In this document: positions 50,637-59,348 of the stretch, one piece after another | How the letters are laid out: the number at the start of each line of letters is the position of its first letter | How positions within the stretch are numbered: the stretch's first letter is position 1 | Source: Amycolatopsis rubida | GTDB taxonomy: Bacteria; Actinomycetota; Actinomycetes; Mycobacteriales; Pseudonocardiaceae | DNA length: 64,000 bases | NCBI RefSeq assembly: GCF_900115345.1 | Contig: NZ_FOWC01000018.1 | Span: forward strand, 102,021 to 166,020 | Reading direction: 5' to 3' | Notes under the pieces: model-generated | Told to the model about the DNA's origin: nothing | Database searches by the model: none | What the model saw: the letters and a program-made list of their open reading frames with translations, nothing else | Translations under genes and position numbers: made by a program

Positions 50637-51496
50637 TCCGGCACGTCGCTCGCCTCGTCTTCGCGCGGAGCGACCTTTCCGTTGCCGGCCGCTTCTGAGG
50701 CCGAGGGTGATCGCGGCTCCGGCGGTTTCGCGGCCGGAGCCGCGGGGTCGGTCCGCGCGTCCAGGAAGCGCAGCAACTCCACCGGGAACGGCAGCACCAG
50801 CGTCGAGTTCTTCTCCGCCGACACCTGCACGACCGTCTCCAGCAGCCGCAGCTGCAGCGCCGCCGGGGTATCCGCCATCGCCGCGGCGGCCTGGGCGAGC
50901 TTGTGCGACGCCTGCAGTTCGCCGTCCGCGGAGATCACCCGGGCGCGGCGTTCGCGTTCGGCCTCCGCCTGGCGCGACATCGAGCGTTTCATCGACTCCG
51001 GCAGCGCGACGTCCTTGATCTCCACCCGGTCGATGTGGATGCCCCAGTCCAGCGCCGGGCTGTCGATCATCAGCTCGAGGCCCTCGTTGAGCCGTTCGCG
51101 GTTCGACAGCAGGTCGTCCAGGTCGCTCTTGCCGATGATGGACCGCAGCGAGGTCTGCGCGACCTGGCCGATCGCCGACCGGTAGTCCTGCACGTGGACC
51201 GCGGCCAGCACCGGGTCGACCACCTTGAAGTACACGACCGCGTCCACCCGGACGGTGACGTTGTCGCGGGTGATGCCGTCCTGTGCGGGCACCGGCAGCG
51301 TCACGACCTGCATGTTCACCTTCTGCATGCGGTCGGCGACCGGCAGCAGCAGCGCGAGCCCGGGGTCGCGGACCGCCGGGCGCACCCGGCCGAAACGGAA
51401 CACCAGCCCGCGTTCGTACTGTTTGACCACGCGCACCGCGGAGGCGAGCCACACCCCGCCCACGACGACCACCGCGCTGACAATCTCGACGATCAT
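50621..51496 (-). CDS. SPFH/band-7 (slipin-type) membrane protein
   Basis: 291 residues. The ATG at 51496 follows GGGAG. One N-terminal membrane anchor (MIVEIVSAVVVVGGVWLA) precedes the SPFH domain: VKQYERGLVFRFGRVR, VTVRVDAVVYFKVVDP, SLRSIIGKSDLDDLLSNRE, WGIHIDRVEIKDV, then a coiled-coil AEAERERRARVISADGE. These proteins form large membrane assemblies. The tail of 45 residues is Pro/Ala-rich. No NfeD partner gene is adjacent. Confidence 0.9.
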   Translation of the reverse strand: MIVEIVSAVVVVGGVWLASAVRVVKQYERGLVFRFGRVRPAVRDPGLALLLPVADRMQKVNMQVVTLPVPAQDGITRDNVTVRVDAVVYFKVVDPVLAAVHVQDYRSAIGQVAQTSLRSIIGKSDLDDLLSNRERLNEGLELMIDSPALDWGIHIDRVEIKDVALPESMKRSMSRQAEAERERRARVISADGELQASHKLAQAAAAMADTPAALQLRLLETVVQVSAEKNSTLVLPFPVELLRFLDARTDPAAPAAKPPEPRSPSASEAAGNGKVAPREDEASDVPDQRSR

Positions 51497-51581
51497 GGCA
51501 GCTCCCGGGTTCGCCAAACCCTGATCCGTTCACTGTACGCGCGCCCAGCAGCGCCGGAAACGGCTTGCACGGCCGACCACG

Positions 51582-52496
51582 ATGAGTGTTGTGACCGTTT
51601 TGGTAATCCCGCCGTTCTTCGCCGAACGCGCCCCCAAGGTGCTGGGTCCCGAAGCCGTCCCGTGGCTCGCGTCGCTGCCCTCGCTCGCGCAGCGGTACGC
51701 CCGGAAGTGGGAGCTGGAGTTCGAGGACACCGCCCGGCACGGCTACGTCGGCGTCGTCCAGCCCGCCCGGCGCGCGGACGGTTCCCGCGTCGTGCTGAAA
51801 CTCGGCTGGGTAGAGGAGGAATCGCGGGACGAGCCGCTCGCACTGTCCACATGGGCCGGTCGAGGTTCGGTGCTGCTGCACGAATCCGTGCCCGAGGACG
51901 GTGCGATGCTGCTGGAACGCCTCGACGACAGCCGCACGCTCGACGGCGAACCGCTGCTGCCCGCCGTCGAGATCATGAGCGAACTCGCCCGGCGGCTCGC
52001 CGTGCCCGCGCCGGCCGGGCTCACCCGCACGCTGTCCGCCGTCGCGGAGGAACTGCTCGAAGAGCTGCCCAAATCGTGGCGGGAGCTGGACGAACCGCTC
52101 CCCCGCCGGGAGCTGGACGCGGCACTGGAAGTGTGCCGCGACCTCGGTCCGGCGGCGGGAAACGCGCTGGTGAACGAGGACCTGCACTACGAGAACGTGC
52201 TGTCCGGCACCCGCGAACCGTGGCTGGTGATCGACCCGAAGCCGCTCGCCGGCGACCTCGAATACGGCGCGCTTTCGTTGCTGTGGAACCGGTTCAGCGA
52301 ATCCACACTGGACTCGAAGCTCGCCGCGAGCGGTCTGGACCGCGACCGCGCCAAGGCCTGGACGCTCGTCCGGGCGGTGCAGAACCGGCTGTGGCACGCC
52401 CAGGATCTGGTCGATTTCGGCGGATTGCCCGAGGACGACGACGGCCCGTCCGCCGACGCGCTGCCCGTGCTCACCCGGTGGGCCATCGCTGGCTGA
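51582..52496 (+). CDS. aminoglycoside/hydroxyurea phosphotransferase-family kinase
   Basis: 304 residues. APH(6)/hydroxyurea kinase features: VLKLGWVEEESRDEPLALS (ATP-binding lysine), LVNEDLHYENVL near 200 (the catalytic HxDxxxxN-like loop, here with D and N) and WLVIDPKPLAGDLEYG near 215 (the DPKP Mg-binding motif). It phosphorylates a hydroxyl substrate. Resistance to a drug is possible but not shown; chromosomal members are widespread. Confidence 0.82.
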   Translation: MSVVTVLVIPPFFAERAPKVLGPEAVPWLASLPSLAQRYARKWELEFEDTARHGYVGVVQPARRADGSRVVLKLGWVEEESRDEPLALSTWAGRGSVLLHESVPEDGAMLLERLDDSRTLDGEPLLPAVEIMSELARRLAVPAPAGLTRTLSAVAEELLEELPKSWRELDEPLPRRELDAALEVCRDLGPAAGNALVNEDLHYENVLSGTREPWLVIDPKPLAGDLEYGALSLLWNRFSESTLDSKLAASGLDRDRAKAWTLVRAVQNRLWHAQDLVDFGGLPEDDDGPSADALPVLTRWAIAG

Positions 52497-52553
52497 GAAT
52501 TCGCCAAGTCGCGGTCCGAGCGCGCGAGGGCGGCAGCCGATAGTGTCGGCGCC

Positions 52554-53864
52554 ATGGCAGGCATAAACCGGGTTTACGCGGCACAGCTCGCGGGTCTGCC
52601 GGTGTTCGGGCCCGACGGGGAGTCGATCGGCAAGGTCCGCGACGTGGTCGCCGGGCTGCGGCTGGACCAGCAGCCGCCGCGGATCCTCGGCATGGTCGTG
52701 GAGCTGGCGACCCGGCGGCGGGTGTTCGTGCCCATGCTGCGGGTCACCTCGATCGAACCGAACGCCGTGACGCTGGCCACTGGTTCGGTCAACATGCGGC
52801 ATTTCCACCAGCGGCCCAACGAGGTGCTGGTGTGCGGCCAGCTTCTCGACGCGCACGCGACGCTCACCGGCGCGGACACCCGGGTGACCGTGGTCGACGC
52901 GGCGATGGAGCCGACCCGCACGCGGGACTGGGTGCTGGCGAAACTCGCCGTCCGCGAACGGTCGACCCGGCTGGCACTGGGCAGGCGGCGCACCGCGATG
53001 CGGGTGCTGCCGTGGAACGAGGTCGCCGGGCTCGGGCTCACCGACCTGACCGGACAGCCCCAGGGCGCGGGCCAGCTGCTGATGCTGTTCGACACGATGC
53101 GCGCGGTCGACGTCGCCGCGACCCTGCGCGACCTGCCGATGAAGCGCAGGCACGAGGTCGCCGACGCGATGGACGACGAACGGCTCGCGGACGTCATCGA
53201 GGAGCTCCCCGAGGACGATCAGAAGGAACTGCTGTCCTACCTCGCCGAGGAACGCGCCGCGGACATCCTTGAGGCGATGAACCCGGACGACGCGGCCGAT
53301 CTGCTCGCCGAACTCGCCCCGGCCGAGCAGAACAGGCTGCTGGAACTGATGGAGCCGGAGGAATCCGCGCCGGTCAAACGGCTGCTGGCGTATTCGGCGG
53401 ACACCGCGGGCGGGCTGATGACGCCGGAACCGGTCGTGCTGACGCCGGACGCGACGATCGCCGAGGCGCTGGCACACATCCGCAACGCCGACCTCCCCGC
53501 CGCGCTCGCCAGCATGGTGTTCGTGTGCCGTCCGCCGACCGAAACGCCGACCGGCCGGTTCGTCGGCGTCGTGCACTTCCAGCGGCTGCTGCGCGAACCG
53601 CCCGCCGAACTGGTGGCCAGCGCGGTGGACACCGACCTCACCGCGTTGCGCCCGGAGGCGACACTGTCCGAGGTCAGCCGGTATTTCGCGGCCTACAACC
53701 TGGCGTGCGGCCCGGTGGTCGACGCCGAGGACCATCTGCTCGGCGCCGTCACCGTCGACGACGTGCTCGACCATCTGCTGCCCGACGACTGGCGCGAAAC
53801 CGGACTGCACGACGTCACTGATGGCGCCGACGGCGCTGTTCTAGAGGAGGCCGACCGTGGCTGA
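52554..53864 (+). CDS. MgtE-N / CBS-domain protein with PRC-barrel start (Rv1232c-like)
   Basis: 436 residues. A PRC-barrel-like N-terminus (YAAQLAGLPVFGPDGESIGK) comes first. The MgtE N-terminal superhelical domain follows near 180-290 (LRDLPMKRRHEVADAMDDE, VIEELPEDDQKELLSYLAEE, LEAMNPDDAADLLAEL). Two CBS domains end it (LMTPEPVVLTPDATIAEAL; GAVTVDDVLDHLLPDDW). The MgtE transmembrane domain is missing, so this is a soluble relative, possibly a Mg2+ sensor. Its stop overlaps the DUF1003 gene start by 8 bp. Confidence 0.88.
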   Translation: MAGINRVYAAQLAGLPVFGPDGESIGKVRDVVAGLRLDQQPPRILGMVVELATRRRVFVPMLRVTSIEPNAVTLATGSVNMRHFHQRPNEVLVCGQLLDAHATLTGADTRVTVVDAAMEPTRTRDWVLAKLAVRERSTRLALGRRRTAMRVLPWNEVAGLGLTDLTGQPQGAGQLLMLFDTMRAVDVAATLRDLPMKRRHEVADAMDDERLADVIEELPEDDQKELLSYLAEERAADILEAMNPDDAADLLAELAPAEQNRLLELMEPEESAPVKRLLAYSADTAGGLMTPEPVVLTPDATIAEALAHIRNADLPAALASMVFVCRPPTETPTGRFVGVVHFQRLLREPPAELVASAVDTDLTALRPEATLSEVSRYFAAYNLACGPVVDAEDHLLGAVTVDDVLDHLLPDDWRETGLHDVTDGADGAVLEEADRG

Positions 53865-54354
53865 ACTCAGGACCGGCCGCAGGCTCGACCAGCCGCGCGG
53901 CCAGGCCCGTCTGCGGCTGAACATCGACCCGGACACTTTCGGCCGGTTCACCGAGCGGATCGCCCGTTACCTCGGCACCGGGAAGTACCTGTTCTGGCAG
54001 ACCCTCATCGTGGTCGTCTGGATCGTGCTGAACCTGGCCGCGGTGTCGCTGCGATGGGACCCGTACCCGTTCATCCTGCTCAACCTGGCGTTCTCGACGC
54101 AGGCCGCGTACGCCGCACCGCTGATCCTGCTCGCGCAGAACCGCCAAGACGACCGGGACCGGGTGTCGCTGGACGAAGACCGCACGCGCGCCGCGCAGAC
54201 CAAGGCGGACACCGAGTACCTCGCCCGCGAGCTGGCGGCGCTGCGGCTGGCGATCGGCGAGGTCGCGACCCGTGACTACCTGCGCAGCGAACTCGACCGG
54301 CTGCGCGATGATCTCGACGTGGACTCCAAGCCACGCAAGGCGAAACAAGGCTGA
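53857..54354 (+). CDS. DUF1003 membrane protein (Rv1231c-like)
   Basis: 165 residues from a GTG inside the end of the preceding gene. DUF1003 features: a polar N-terminus, two helices (FLFWQTLIVVVWIVLNL-like and FILLNLAFSTQAAYAAPLILLA), then NRQDDRDRVSLDEDRTRA and a charged helical tail. Gene order MgtE-N protein, DUF1003, mrp is the same as in mycobacteria. The function of DUF1003 is unknown. Confidence 0.88.
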   Translation: MAELRTGRRLDQPRGQARLRLNIDPDTFGRFTERIARYLGTGKYLFWQTLIVVVWIVLNLAAVSLRWDPYPFILLNLAFSTQAAYAAPLILLAQNRQDDRDRVSLDEDRTRAAQTKADTEYLARELAALRLAIGEVATRDYLRSELDRLRDDLDVDSKPRKAKQG

Positions 54355-54379
54355 ACTGGGCAGTACGTACGATGGAAGC

Positions 54380-55525
54380 GTGACTGGTACACAGCAGCTC
54401 CCCAGCGTCGACGACGTCCGCACCGCGCTGAAGGACGTGTACGACCCGGAGATCAAAAAACCGATCACCGACCTCGGCATGGTCAAGGACGTGGCGATCG
54501 GCGACGACGGGGTGGTCGACGTCGGGATTTACCTGACGGTCGCGGGCTGTCCGCTCAAAGCGACGCTCACCGCGGACACGAAGAAGGCCGTCTCGAAGCT
54601 CCCCGGCGTCGCCGACGTGCGGGTCGAGCTGGACGTGATGAGCGACGAGCAGCGCACCGAGCTGCGCAAGTCTCTGCGCGGCGACGCGGCGGAGCCGGTG
54701 ATCCCGTTCGCGCAGCCGGGTTCGATGACGCGGGTGTACTGCGTGGCGTCCGGCAAGGGCGGCGTCGGCAAATCGTCGGTGACGGTGAACTTGGCCGTGG
54801 CGATGGCCGAGCGCGGGCTGTCGGTCGGCGTGGTGGACGCGGACATCTACGGCCACTCGGTGCCGCGCATGCTGGGCGCGCGCGAGAAGCCGACCAAGGT
54901 CGACACGATGATCATGCCGCCGCAGGCGCACGGCGTGAAGGTCATCTCGATCGGCATGTTCACCCCGGGCAACGCCCCGGTCGTGTGGCGCGGCCCGATG
55001 CTGCACCGCGCGCTGCAGCAGTTCCTGGCCGACGTGTTCTGGGGCGACCTGGACATCCTGCTGCTGGACCTGCCGCCGGGCACCGGCGACATCGCGATTT
55101 CGGTGGCGCAGCTGATCCCGAACGCGGAAATCCTCGTGGTCACCACGCCGCAGCAGGCCGCCGCCGAGGTGGCCGAACGCGCGGGCGCGATCGCGATGCA
55201 GACGCGGCAGCGCGTCGCGGGCGTGATCGAGAACATGTCGTGGCTGGAAACCCCGACCGGCGAACGCATCGAGGTCTTCGGCGCGGGCGGCGGCCAGACG
55301 GTGGCGGATTCGCTGTCGAAGTCGGTCGGCTCGACGGTGCCGCTGCTGGGCCAGGTCCCGCTGGACCCGCGCCTGCGCGAACAGGGCGACGAGGGCACGC
55401 CGATCGTGCTGTCCGATCCGGAGGCGCCGGCGTCGCTGGTGCTGAAGGACGCGGCGAAGCAGCTGTCGGTCCGGGCGCGCGGGCTGGCCGGGATGATGCT
55501 GAACGTCAGTCCCGCCGGACGGTGA
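54380..55525 (+). CDS. mrp: Mrp/NBP35-family iron-sulfur carrier ATPase
   Basis: 381 residues from the GTG at 54380. An N-terminal MIP18-like domain (VYDPEIKKPITDLGMV) precedes the deviant Walker A GKGGVGKSSVTVNLA near 126, VVDADIYGHSVPRML, LLLDLPPGTGDI and PQQAAAEVAERA. The CxxC near the C-terminus used for cluster binding by some members is not seen in the ENMSW region, a feature shared with other actinobacterial Mrp proteins as far as I recall. It probably shuttles Fe-S clusters. Confidence 0.92.
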   Translation: MTGTQQLPSVDDVRTALKDVYDPEIKKPITDLGMVKDVAIGDDGVVDVGIYLTVAGCPLKATLTADTKKAVSKLPGVADVRVELDVMSDEQRTELRKSLRGDAAEPVIPFAQPGSMTRVYCVASGKGGVGKSSVTVNLAVAMAERGLSVGVVDADIYGHSVPRMLGAREKPTKVDTMIMPPQAHGVKVISIGMFTPGNAPVVWRGPMLHRALQQFLADVFWGDLDILLLDLPPGTGDIAISVAQLIPNAEILVVTTPQQAAAEVAERAGAIAMQTRQRVAGVIENMSWLETPTGERIEVFGAGGGQTVADSLSKSVGSTVPLLGQVPLDPRLREQGDEGTPIVLSDPEAPASLVLKDAAKQLSVRARGLAGMMLNVSPAGR

Positions 55526-55531
55526 GGGCGC

Positions 55532-55572
55532 GTGAGTGTTTATGCCGGTTAGAACCGGCATAAACCACTCAC
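55532..55572. terminator. hairpin family B, copy 4, between convergent genes
   Basis: Arms GTGAGTGTTTATGCCGGTT and its complement around AG, with a one-base bulge on the right arm. It starts 6 bp after the mrp stop and ends 8 bp before the lipoprotein stop. Confidence 0.8.
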
Positions 55573-55580
55573 CACGTCAT

Positions 55581-56087
55581 TCAGGAGGCGTGCACGGTCA
55601 CCAGGAGCGCGCCGGATTCGCGGAGCGTCACCTTGGTGTCGCCCGGCTTGGTCACGGTCCAGTCGATGTCCTCGGGCTCCTTCGCGGACACGTCGGCCGA
55701 CTTGTCGGGCAGGCCCTCGACATCGATGTTCTGCGACTGGTCGGACGTCACCTTGATCTTCACCTTGTTGCCGACCTTGACGTCGACGACGTCGGCCGGC
55801 GGGGTGACCTTGCCGCCCTGGTAGGCGACGGTGACCAGCACGTCCACGCCTGCCTCACCGGTTTCCGCGCCGCGCTTGACGTTCGGCTGCTCGCCGGTGG
55901 CACTGCCGTTCTCGCTGGCCGGGGCACCGCTCGACGGAGCCACCGTCGCGGACGGCATCGCCGGGGCGGGCACGGAGGTGTAGGTGGCGGGTGCCTTGGC
56001 GCTGGGCTCGTCGTCGGCACTGCACCCGGCGACGGCGACGGCGGCCGCAGCGATCGTTCCGGCCAGCGCAGCCGCACGGCGTGACAT
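55581..56087 (-). CDS. secreted lipoprotein, cupredoxin-like C-terminus, unknown function
   Basis: 168 residues. The ATG at 56087 has GGAGG eight bases upstream. Signal peptide MSRRAAALAGTIAAAAVAVA ends in lipobox AVAGC (cysteine near 22). A Thr/Ser/Pro linker of 40 residues leads to a beta-rich domain (VDVLVTVAYQGGKVTPP, VKVGNKVKIKVTSDQSQN). This resembles the cupredoxin-like fold in EfeO-type proteins but without copper ligands. Confidence 0.7.
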   Translation of the reverse strand: MSRRAAALAGTIAAAAVAVAGCSADDEPSAKAPATYTSVPAPAMPSATVAPSSGAPASENGSATGEQPNVKRGAETGEAGVDVLVTVAYQGGKVTPPADVVDVKVGNKVKIKVTSDQSQNIDVEGLPDKSADVSAKEPEDIDWTVTKPGDTKVTLRESGALLVTVHAS

Positions 56088-56160
56088 ATCGGGAACCTCC
56101 AGGGTCGGGTGAGCTGATACCCCGAGGCTACCCAGCCTGATCAGCGCTACGCGCGCCGGT

Positions 56161-56202
56161 CGTGAGTGGCGAAGCCGGTTCTCACCGGCATCGCCGGGCA
56201 CG
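56161..56202. terminator. hairpin family B, copy 5 (degenerate)
   Basis: CGTGAGTGGCG and GCCGGT on the left pair imperfectly with the right arm, which has drifted (GCCGGGCACG instead of GCCACTCACG). It starts 7 bp after the tatB stop. The decayed copy suggests the element is not kept perfectly everywhere. Confidence 0.55.
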
Positions 56203-56208
56203 AGGTTG

Positions 56209-56637
56209 TCAGGTGGCGTCCGGGTCGACCGGCGGACGCTCGCCCGGCTTCAACGGCTCCGGCTGCGGCAGCGCGCTCTGCGGCTTGATCGCCGGCGCCC
56301 CGTTCGAACCATTCGAGCCGCTGGACCCGTTGAGTTCGTTCTTGAAGCCGTTCAGCCCCAGCGGATCCGAATCCCCGTCGAACAAATGCTGCGCGACGAC
56401 CCGCTTCGGGTCGAGATTGCGCAGGCCGCGCAGGTCTTCGAGGGGTTTGCGCAGCTGGTCGAACTCGGGACCCATTTCCTCGCGCAGCTGCTCGCGCGCG
56501 CCGGTCGCGAAATCGCGGGCCTTGCGGACGCTCCTCGCCATCCAGGCCGCCGCTTCGGGCAGCCGTTCGGGTCCGAGGATGAAAAGCCCCGCGATGATGA
56601 TCACGAGGATCTCGCCCCAGCCGACACTGTCGAACAC
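56209..56637 (-). CDS. tatB: Sec-independent protein translocase protein TatB
   Basis: 142 residues. Family start MFDSVGWGEILVIIIAGLFI with the membrane helix, then LGPERLPEAAAWMARSVRKAR amphipathic helix and a polar tail rich in Gly/Ser/Asn (GSSGSNGSNG) and Pro. The FDxxxxE/GPxxLP signature is that of TatA/B. It works with TatA and TatC in export of folded proteins. Gene order sigE-rseA-htrA-tatB matches mycobacteria (Rv1221-Rv1224). Confidence 0.9.
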   Translation of the reverse strand: MFDSVGWGEILVIIIAGLFILGPERLPEAAAWMARSVRKARDFATGAREQLREEMGPEFDQLRKPLEDLRGLRNLDPKRVVAQHLFDGDSDPLGLNGFKNELNGSSGSNGSNGAPAIKPQSALPQPEPLKPGERPPVDPDAT

Positions 56638-56734
56638 CCGTGGAACCTCCGCTCGGTGCTGCCCCGTCCAAGACTACCCGGGCCGTTTCTCGTCCCGGCA
56701 GGCCCGAACGTCGCACGGGAGCTACTGTGCCGTG

Positions 56735-58264
56735 TCAGTCCGATCCGAGCGTGACGTCCACTACGAGCAGCGCACCGTCGCGGGCCAGCTGGACCGGGAC
56801 GACCTGGCCGGGGTCGTGGCTGCGCACCGCGACGGTCAGCTCGGCGGAGTCGCGCACGACGTGGTCGCCGACCTTGGTGATCACGTCGCCTTCCTTGACC
56901 CCCGCGGACGCCGCCGGCCCGCCCGGGGCGACATTGCGCACCTGCGCGCCCATCGTGGACGAGCCCGCGACCGTCGAAGCCGCGTTGATCCCGATGTCGG
57001 CGTGCTTGACCTTGCCGTCCTTGATCAGCGCCTTGGCGATCTTCATGGCGTAGTCGCTGGGGATGGCGAACCCGATGCCGATGCTGCCGCCGTCGGAACT
57101 GGAGGAGCGGATCGCGGAGTTGATCCCGACCAGCGCCCCGGTCGAGTCGACGAGCGCACCGCCCGAGTTGCCGTGGTTGATCGCCGCGTCGGTCTGGATG
57201 GCCGAATAGGTGACCGGAGCCGCCCCGTTGTCGCCGCCCGCGGTGACCGGCCGGTCGACCGCGCTGACGATGCCCGCGGTGATCGAGTTCTGCAGCGCGA
57301 GCGGCGAGCCGACCGCGATCACCGCGTCCCCGACCTGCAGCTCGGACGACTTCCCGACCTGCATCACGACCGGGTTGGTCACGTTGACCTTCACCACGGC
57401 GAGGTCGGTCTTCTGATCCGCCCCCACGATCTTGGCCTCGGTGCGCGTCCCGTCGTTGAACACCGCGGTGATCTTCGCAGCCGCGTCGCCGACCGCCGCC
57501 GTGACCACGTGCTCGTTGGTCAGCACGTACCCCTGCGGATCGATCACCACGCCGGAGCCCTGCTCGCCGCTGTCCGCGCCAGGCTTGACCACTTCCAGCG
57601 AAACCACCGCCGGCGACACCCGCCGCGCGATGTCCGCCAGCGACCCCGGCGGCCGTTCCTTGGCCGCCTCCGCCTCGGAAATCGTGGCGCTGCCGGTCAA
57701 CGCGGACCCCGTGTCCGCGACCCACCAGCCGACCAGCCCGCCCACCGCGCCGATCACCAACGCGACAATGCCGAGCAGCGCCAGCGCCTTCGGCTGCACC
57801 CGCCGCCCGAACAACACCTCAGGCAAGCTCAGCTGCGCGCCCTTGGGCAGCTTCGGCTTCTCGGCCTCGTCCTCCTCCGGAACGACCGCGGGCCCGGCCA
57901 GCACCGCTCCAGCCGCCGGATCACGCCACGGATCGCTGGTATCAGTCCACAACGGATCTTCCGCGGCACCGGTCTCCCCGGAGGCTTCGAGCGGCCGCTG
58001 CAACCGCACGCCTTCAGCCCCCGCAGGACGGCTGAACGCCTCCGCCAGCGACTCCGGCGTAGGCGGCGCGAGAGTGAGCTTCTGCCCGTTCCCGTTGGGC
58101 GCCGGGGTGTAAAGCTTGTCGAACGCCCCCTCGACCCCGTGCGGCCGCCCGAAGACAGCCGCCTGCTGCTGGTCGACCGCGGGCCGCTCAAGCGGCCGAG
58201 GCCCCAACCGGTCCGTTCCGACGGCACCGGACTGATCAGAGTTAGCGTTCGGCTGGTCGGTCAT
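56735..58264 (-). CDS. htrA: HtrA/DegP-type serine protease with PDZ domain
   Basis: 509 residues from the second of two ATGs. The first 170 residues are cytoplasmic and disordered. One membrane helix (ALALLGIVALVIGAVGGLVG) is followed by a trypsin-like domain with triad His in TNEHVVTAAV near 254, Asp in KTDLAVVKV near 287 and Ser in GNSGGALVD near 367. A PDZ domain ends the protein (VRNVAPGGPAASAGVKEGDV). It acts as an envelope protease/chaperone under stress. The neighbouring anti-sigma factor RseA may be one of its targets. Confidence 0.93.
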   Translation of the reverse strand: MTDQPNANSDQSGAVGTDRLGPRPLERPAVDQQQAAVFGRPHGVEGAFDKLYTPAPNGNGQKLTLAPPTPESLAEAFSRPAGAEGVRLQRPLEASGETGAAEDPLWTDTSDPWRDPAAGAVLAGPAVVPEEDEAEKPKLPKGAQLSLPEVLFGRRVQPKALALLGIVALVIGAVGGLVGWWVADTGSALTGSATISEAEAAKERPPGSLADIARRVSPAVVSLEVVKPGADSGEQGSGVVIDPQGYVLTNEHVVTAAVGDAAAKITAVFNDGTRTEAKIVGADQKTDLAVVKVNVTNPVVMQVGKSSELQVGDAVIAVGSPLALQNSITAGIVSAVDRPVTAGGDNGAAPVTYSAIQTDAAINHGNSGGALVDSTGALVGINSAIRSSSSDGGSIGIGFAIPSDYAMKIAKALIKDGKVKHADIGINAASTVAGSSTMGAQVRNVAPGGPAASAGVKEGDVITKVGDHVVRDSAELTVAVRSHDPGQVVPVQLARDGALLVVDVTLGSD

Positions 58265-58534
58265 CATTCCCCGGGATGCGGTTCAGTTCGGCTGGGAGTC
58301 GACGATACCCAAGCCTGGGGAGAAGTGTGCCCAGACCGCAGTGAAATGCCTGTTGCCTGCACTCCCCCACCGCTGCCACAGCCCCGGCTGTGAAGGCTTT
58401 CCAAGCCCCCGCGCTGTCTCACACGCGGAGCGTGCCGCCGCTGCGCGGGGCGCTGTGGATACGTGTCCGCACCAGCGCACCCAACCAGCGGTGCACCCAC
58501 ACCACCCCCGCACCCCGATACGAAGCCCCCATGC

Positions 58535-58589
58535 GGACGGCGGGTGCTTGTCAAGGCATCTTTCCCGCCTTGACAAGCACCCGCCGTCC
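58535..58589. terminator. hairpin E with perfect 23-bp arms
   Basis: Arm GGACGGCGGGTGCTTGTCAA and its complement surround a 9-nt loop ATCTTTCCC. It lies 85 bp beyond the rseA stop on the same leftward transcript and would end or attenuate transcription before htrA. Confidence 0.75.
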
Positions 58590-58658
58590 GTCAGCACCAA
58601 GCTTCGGGGTGCCCCACCGCGCGCAATGTCGCCGCCAGGCGACGAGCCGCCCGCGACC
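58589..58658 (-). repeat. dispersed repeat C, copy 2
   Basis: Read leftward it gives GGTCGCGGGCGGCTCGTCG, GCCTGGCGGCGACATTGCG, GGTGGGGCACCCCGAAGCTT and GTGCTGACG, matching 15363-15446 except for an 11-bp gap and a few substitutions. Confidence 0.7.
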
Positions 58659-58673
58659 TAACCGAGACGCGAC

Positions 58674-59348
58674 CTACCGAGCCGCGACAGCAGCCCCGGC
58701 CCGCACCACGTCCGGCTCCCCTTGCACCGCAGCCTCCGGCTCCGAAGAGGGGGCAGCCGTCCTGGGCACATTCATGTTCGCCGGCAGCACATCCGCGTTA
58801 GGCGCTCGAACCGGCCCGGTCCCGCCGGACCCGTCCCCGCTATCCGCCGCGGTCCCGACGAGTGCGAGTGCGCTCAGCACGAGCCCGGACACCACGACCC
58901 CGGCTCCTTGCGCCGCCCGCTTCCGGCTGAAGGCGAACCGGCCGCCGCCGAGCACGTTCGCCGACTGCCCGAGCGGCGCGGTTGTTCCCAACGGCGCGGC
59001 ACCCCCGAGCACTCCCGCGTCACGCAATCCGGCCACCCGGTCCGGCCGCTGGATCGCCACCAGCTGGCCGTCCGCGGTGACCGCGAGATTGTCCGGCGAA
59101 CCCGGCAGATCAGTGTGCTCCGGAATGGATCGCAGACTGGCCAGGAAGCCCGCCGACATCGACGGCGCGCCCGCGTCCTTCACCGCCGCGACGGCTTGCC
59201 GCTGCGAGGTCACCTCGGCCGCGCAGTCCGGGCAGCGCGCGAGGTGCGCGAGGGCACGGTCGTGGGCTCCCGGCGTCAGCTCGCCGTCGACCAGTGCGAC
59301 TACCGCGTCGGGCATGAGATGGGATTCGGCGAAACGCCAGCCGCTCAT
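58674..59348 (-). CDS. rseA: anti-sigma factor RseA-like (zf-HC2)
   Basis: 224 residues. The ATG overlaps the sigE stop. N-terminal zinc anti-sigma domain: VVALVDGELTPGAHDRALAH then LARCPDCAAEV, the HxxxCxxC pattern. One membrane helix (GVVVSGLVLSALALVGTAA) near 165 separates a short extracytoplasmic tail rich in Pro and Ala. It holds SigE inactive until its cytoplasmic domain is released. Confidence 0.9.
   Translation of the reverse strand: MSGWRFAESHLMPDAVVALVDGELTPGAHDRALAHLARCPDCAAEVTSQRQAVAAVKDAGAPSMSAGFLASLRSIPEHTDLPGSPDNLAVTADGQLVAIQRPDRVAGLRDAGVLGGAAPLGTTAPLGQSANVLGGGRFAFSRKRAAQGAGVVVSGLVLSALALVGTAADSGDGSGGTGPVRAPNADVLPANMNVPRTAAPSSEPEAAVQGEPDVVRAGAAVAAR

Larger units (their letters stand above)
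58265..58673. other. region between rseA and htrA
   Basis: About 405 bp without a supported gene. It contains, left to right, the htrA leader/promoter, a GC-rich stretch, hairpin E (58535-58589) and dispersed repeat C copy 2 (58589-58658). The gap separates rseA from htrA, which in mycobacteria are nearly adjacent, so the region looks like a later insertion of repeat material. Confidence 0.5.

Noticed and set aside
49482..53810. Very long leftward open frame of over 1,400 codons
   Set aside because: It lies antisense to several well-supported genes (DUF4190, kinase, MgtE-N protein). Its composition is Arg/Gly/Asp-rich, as expected from the complement of high-GC coding sequence, and it has no domain features.
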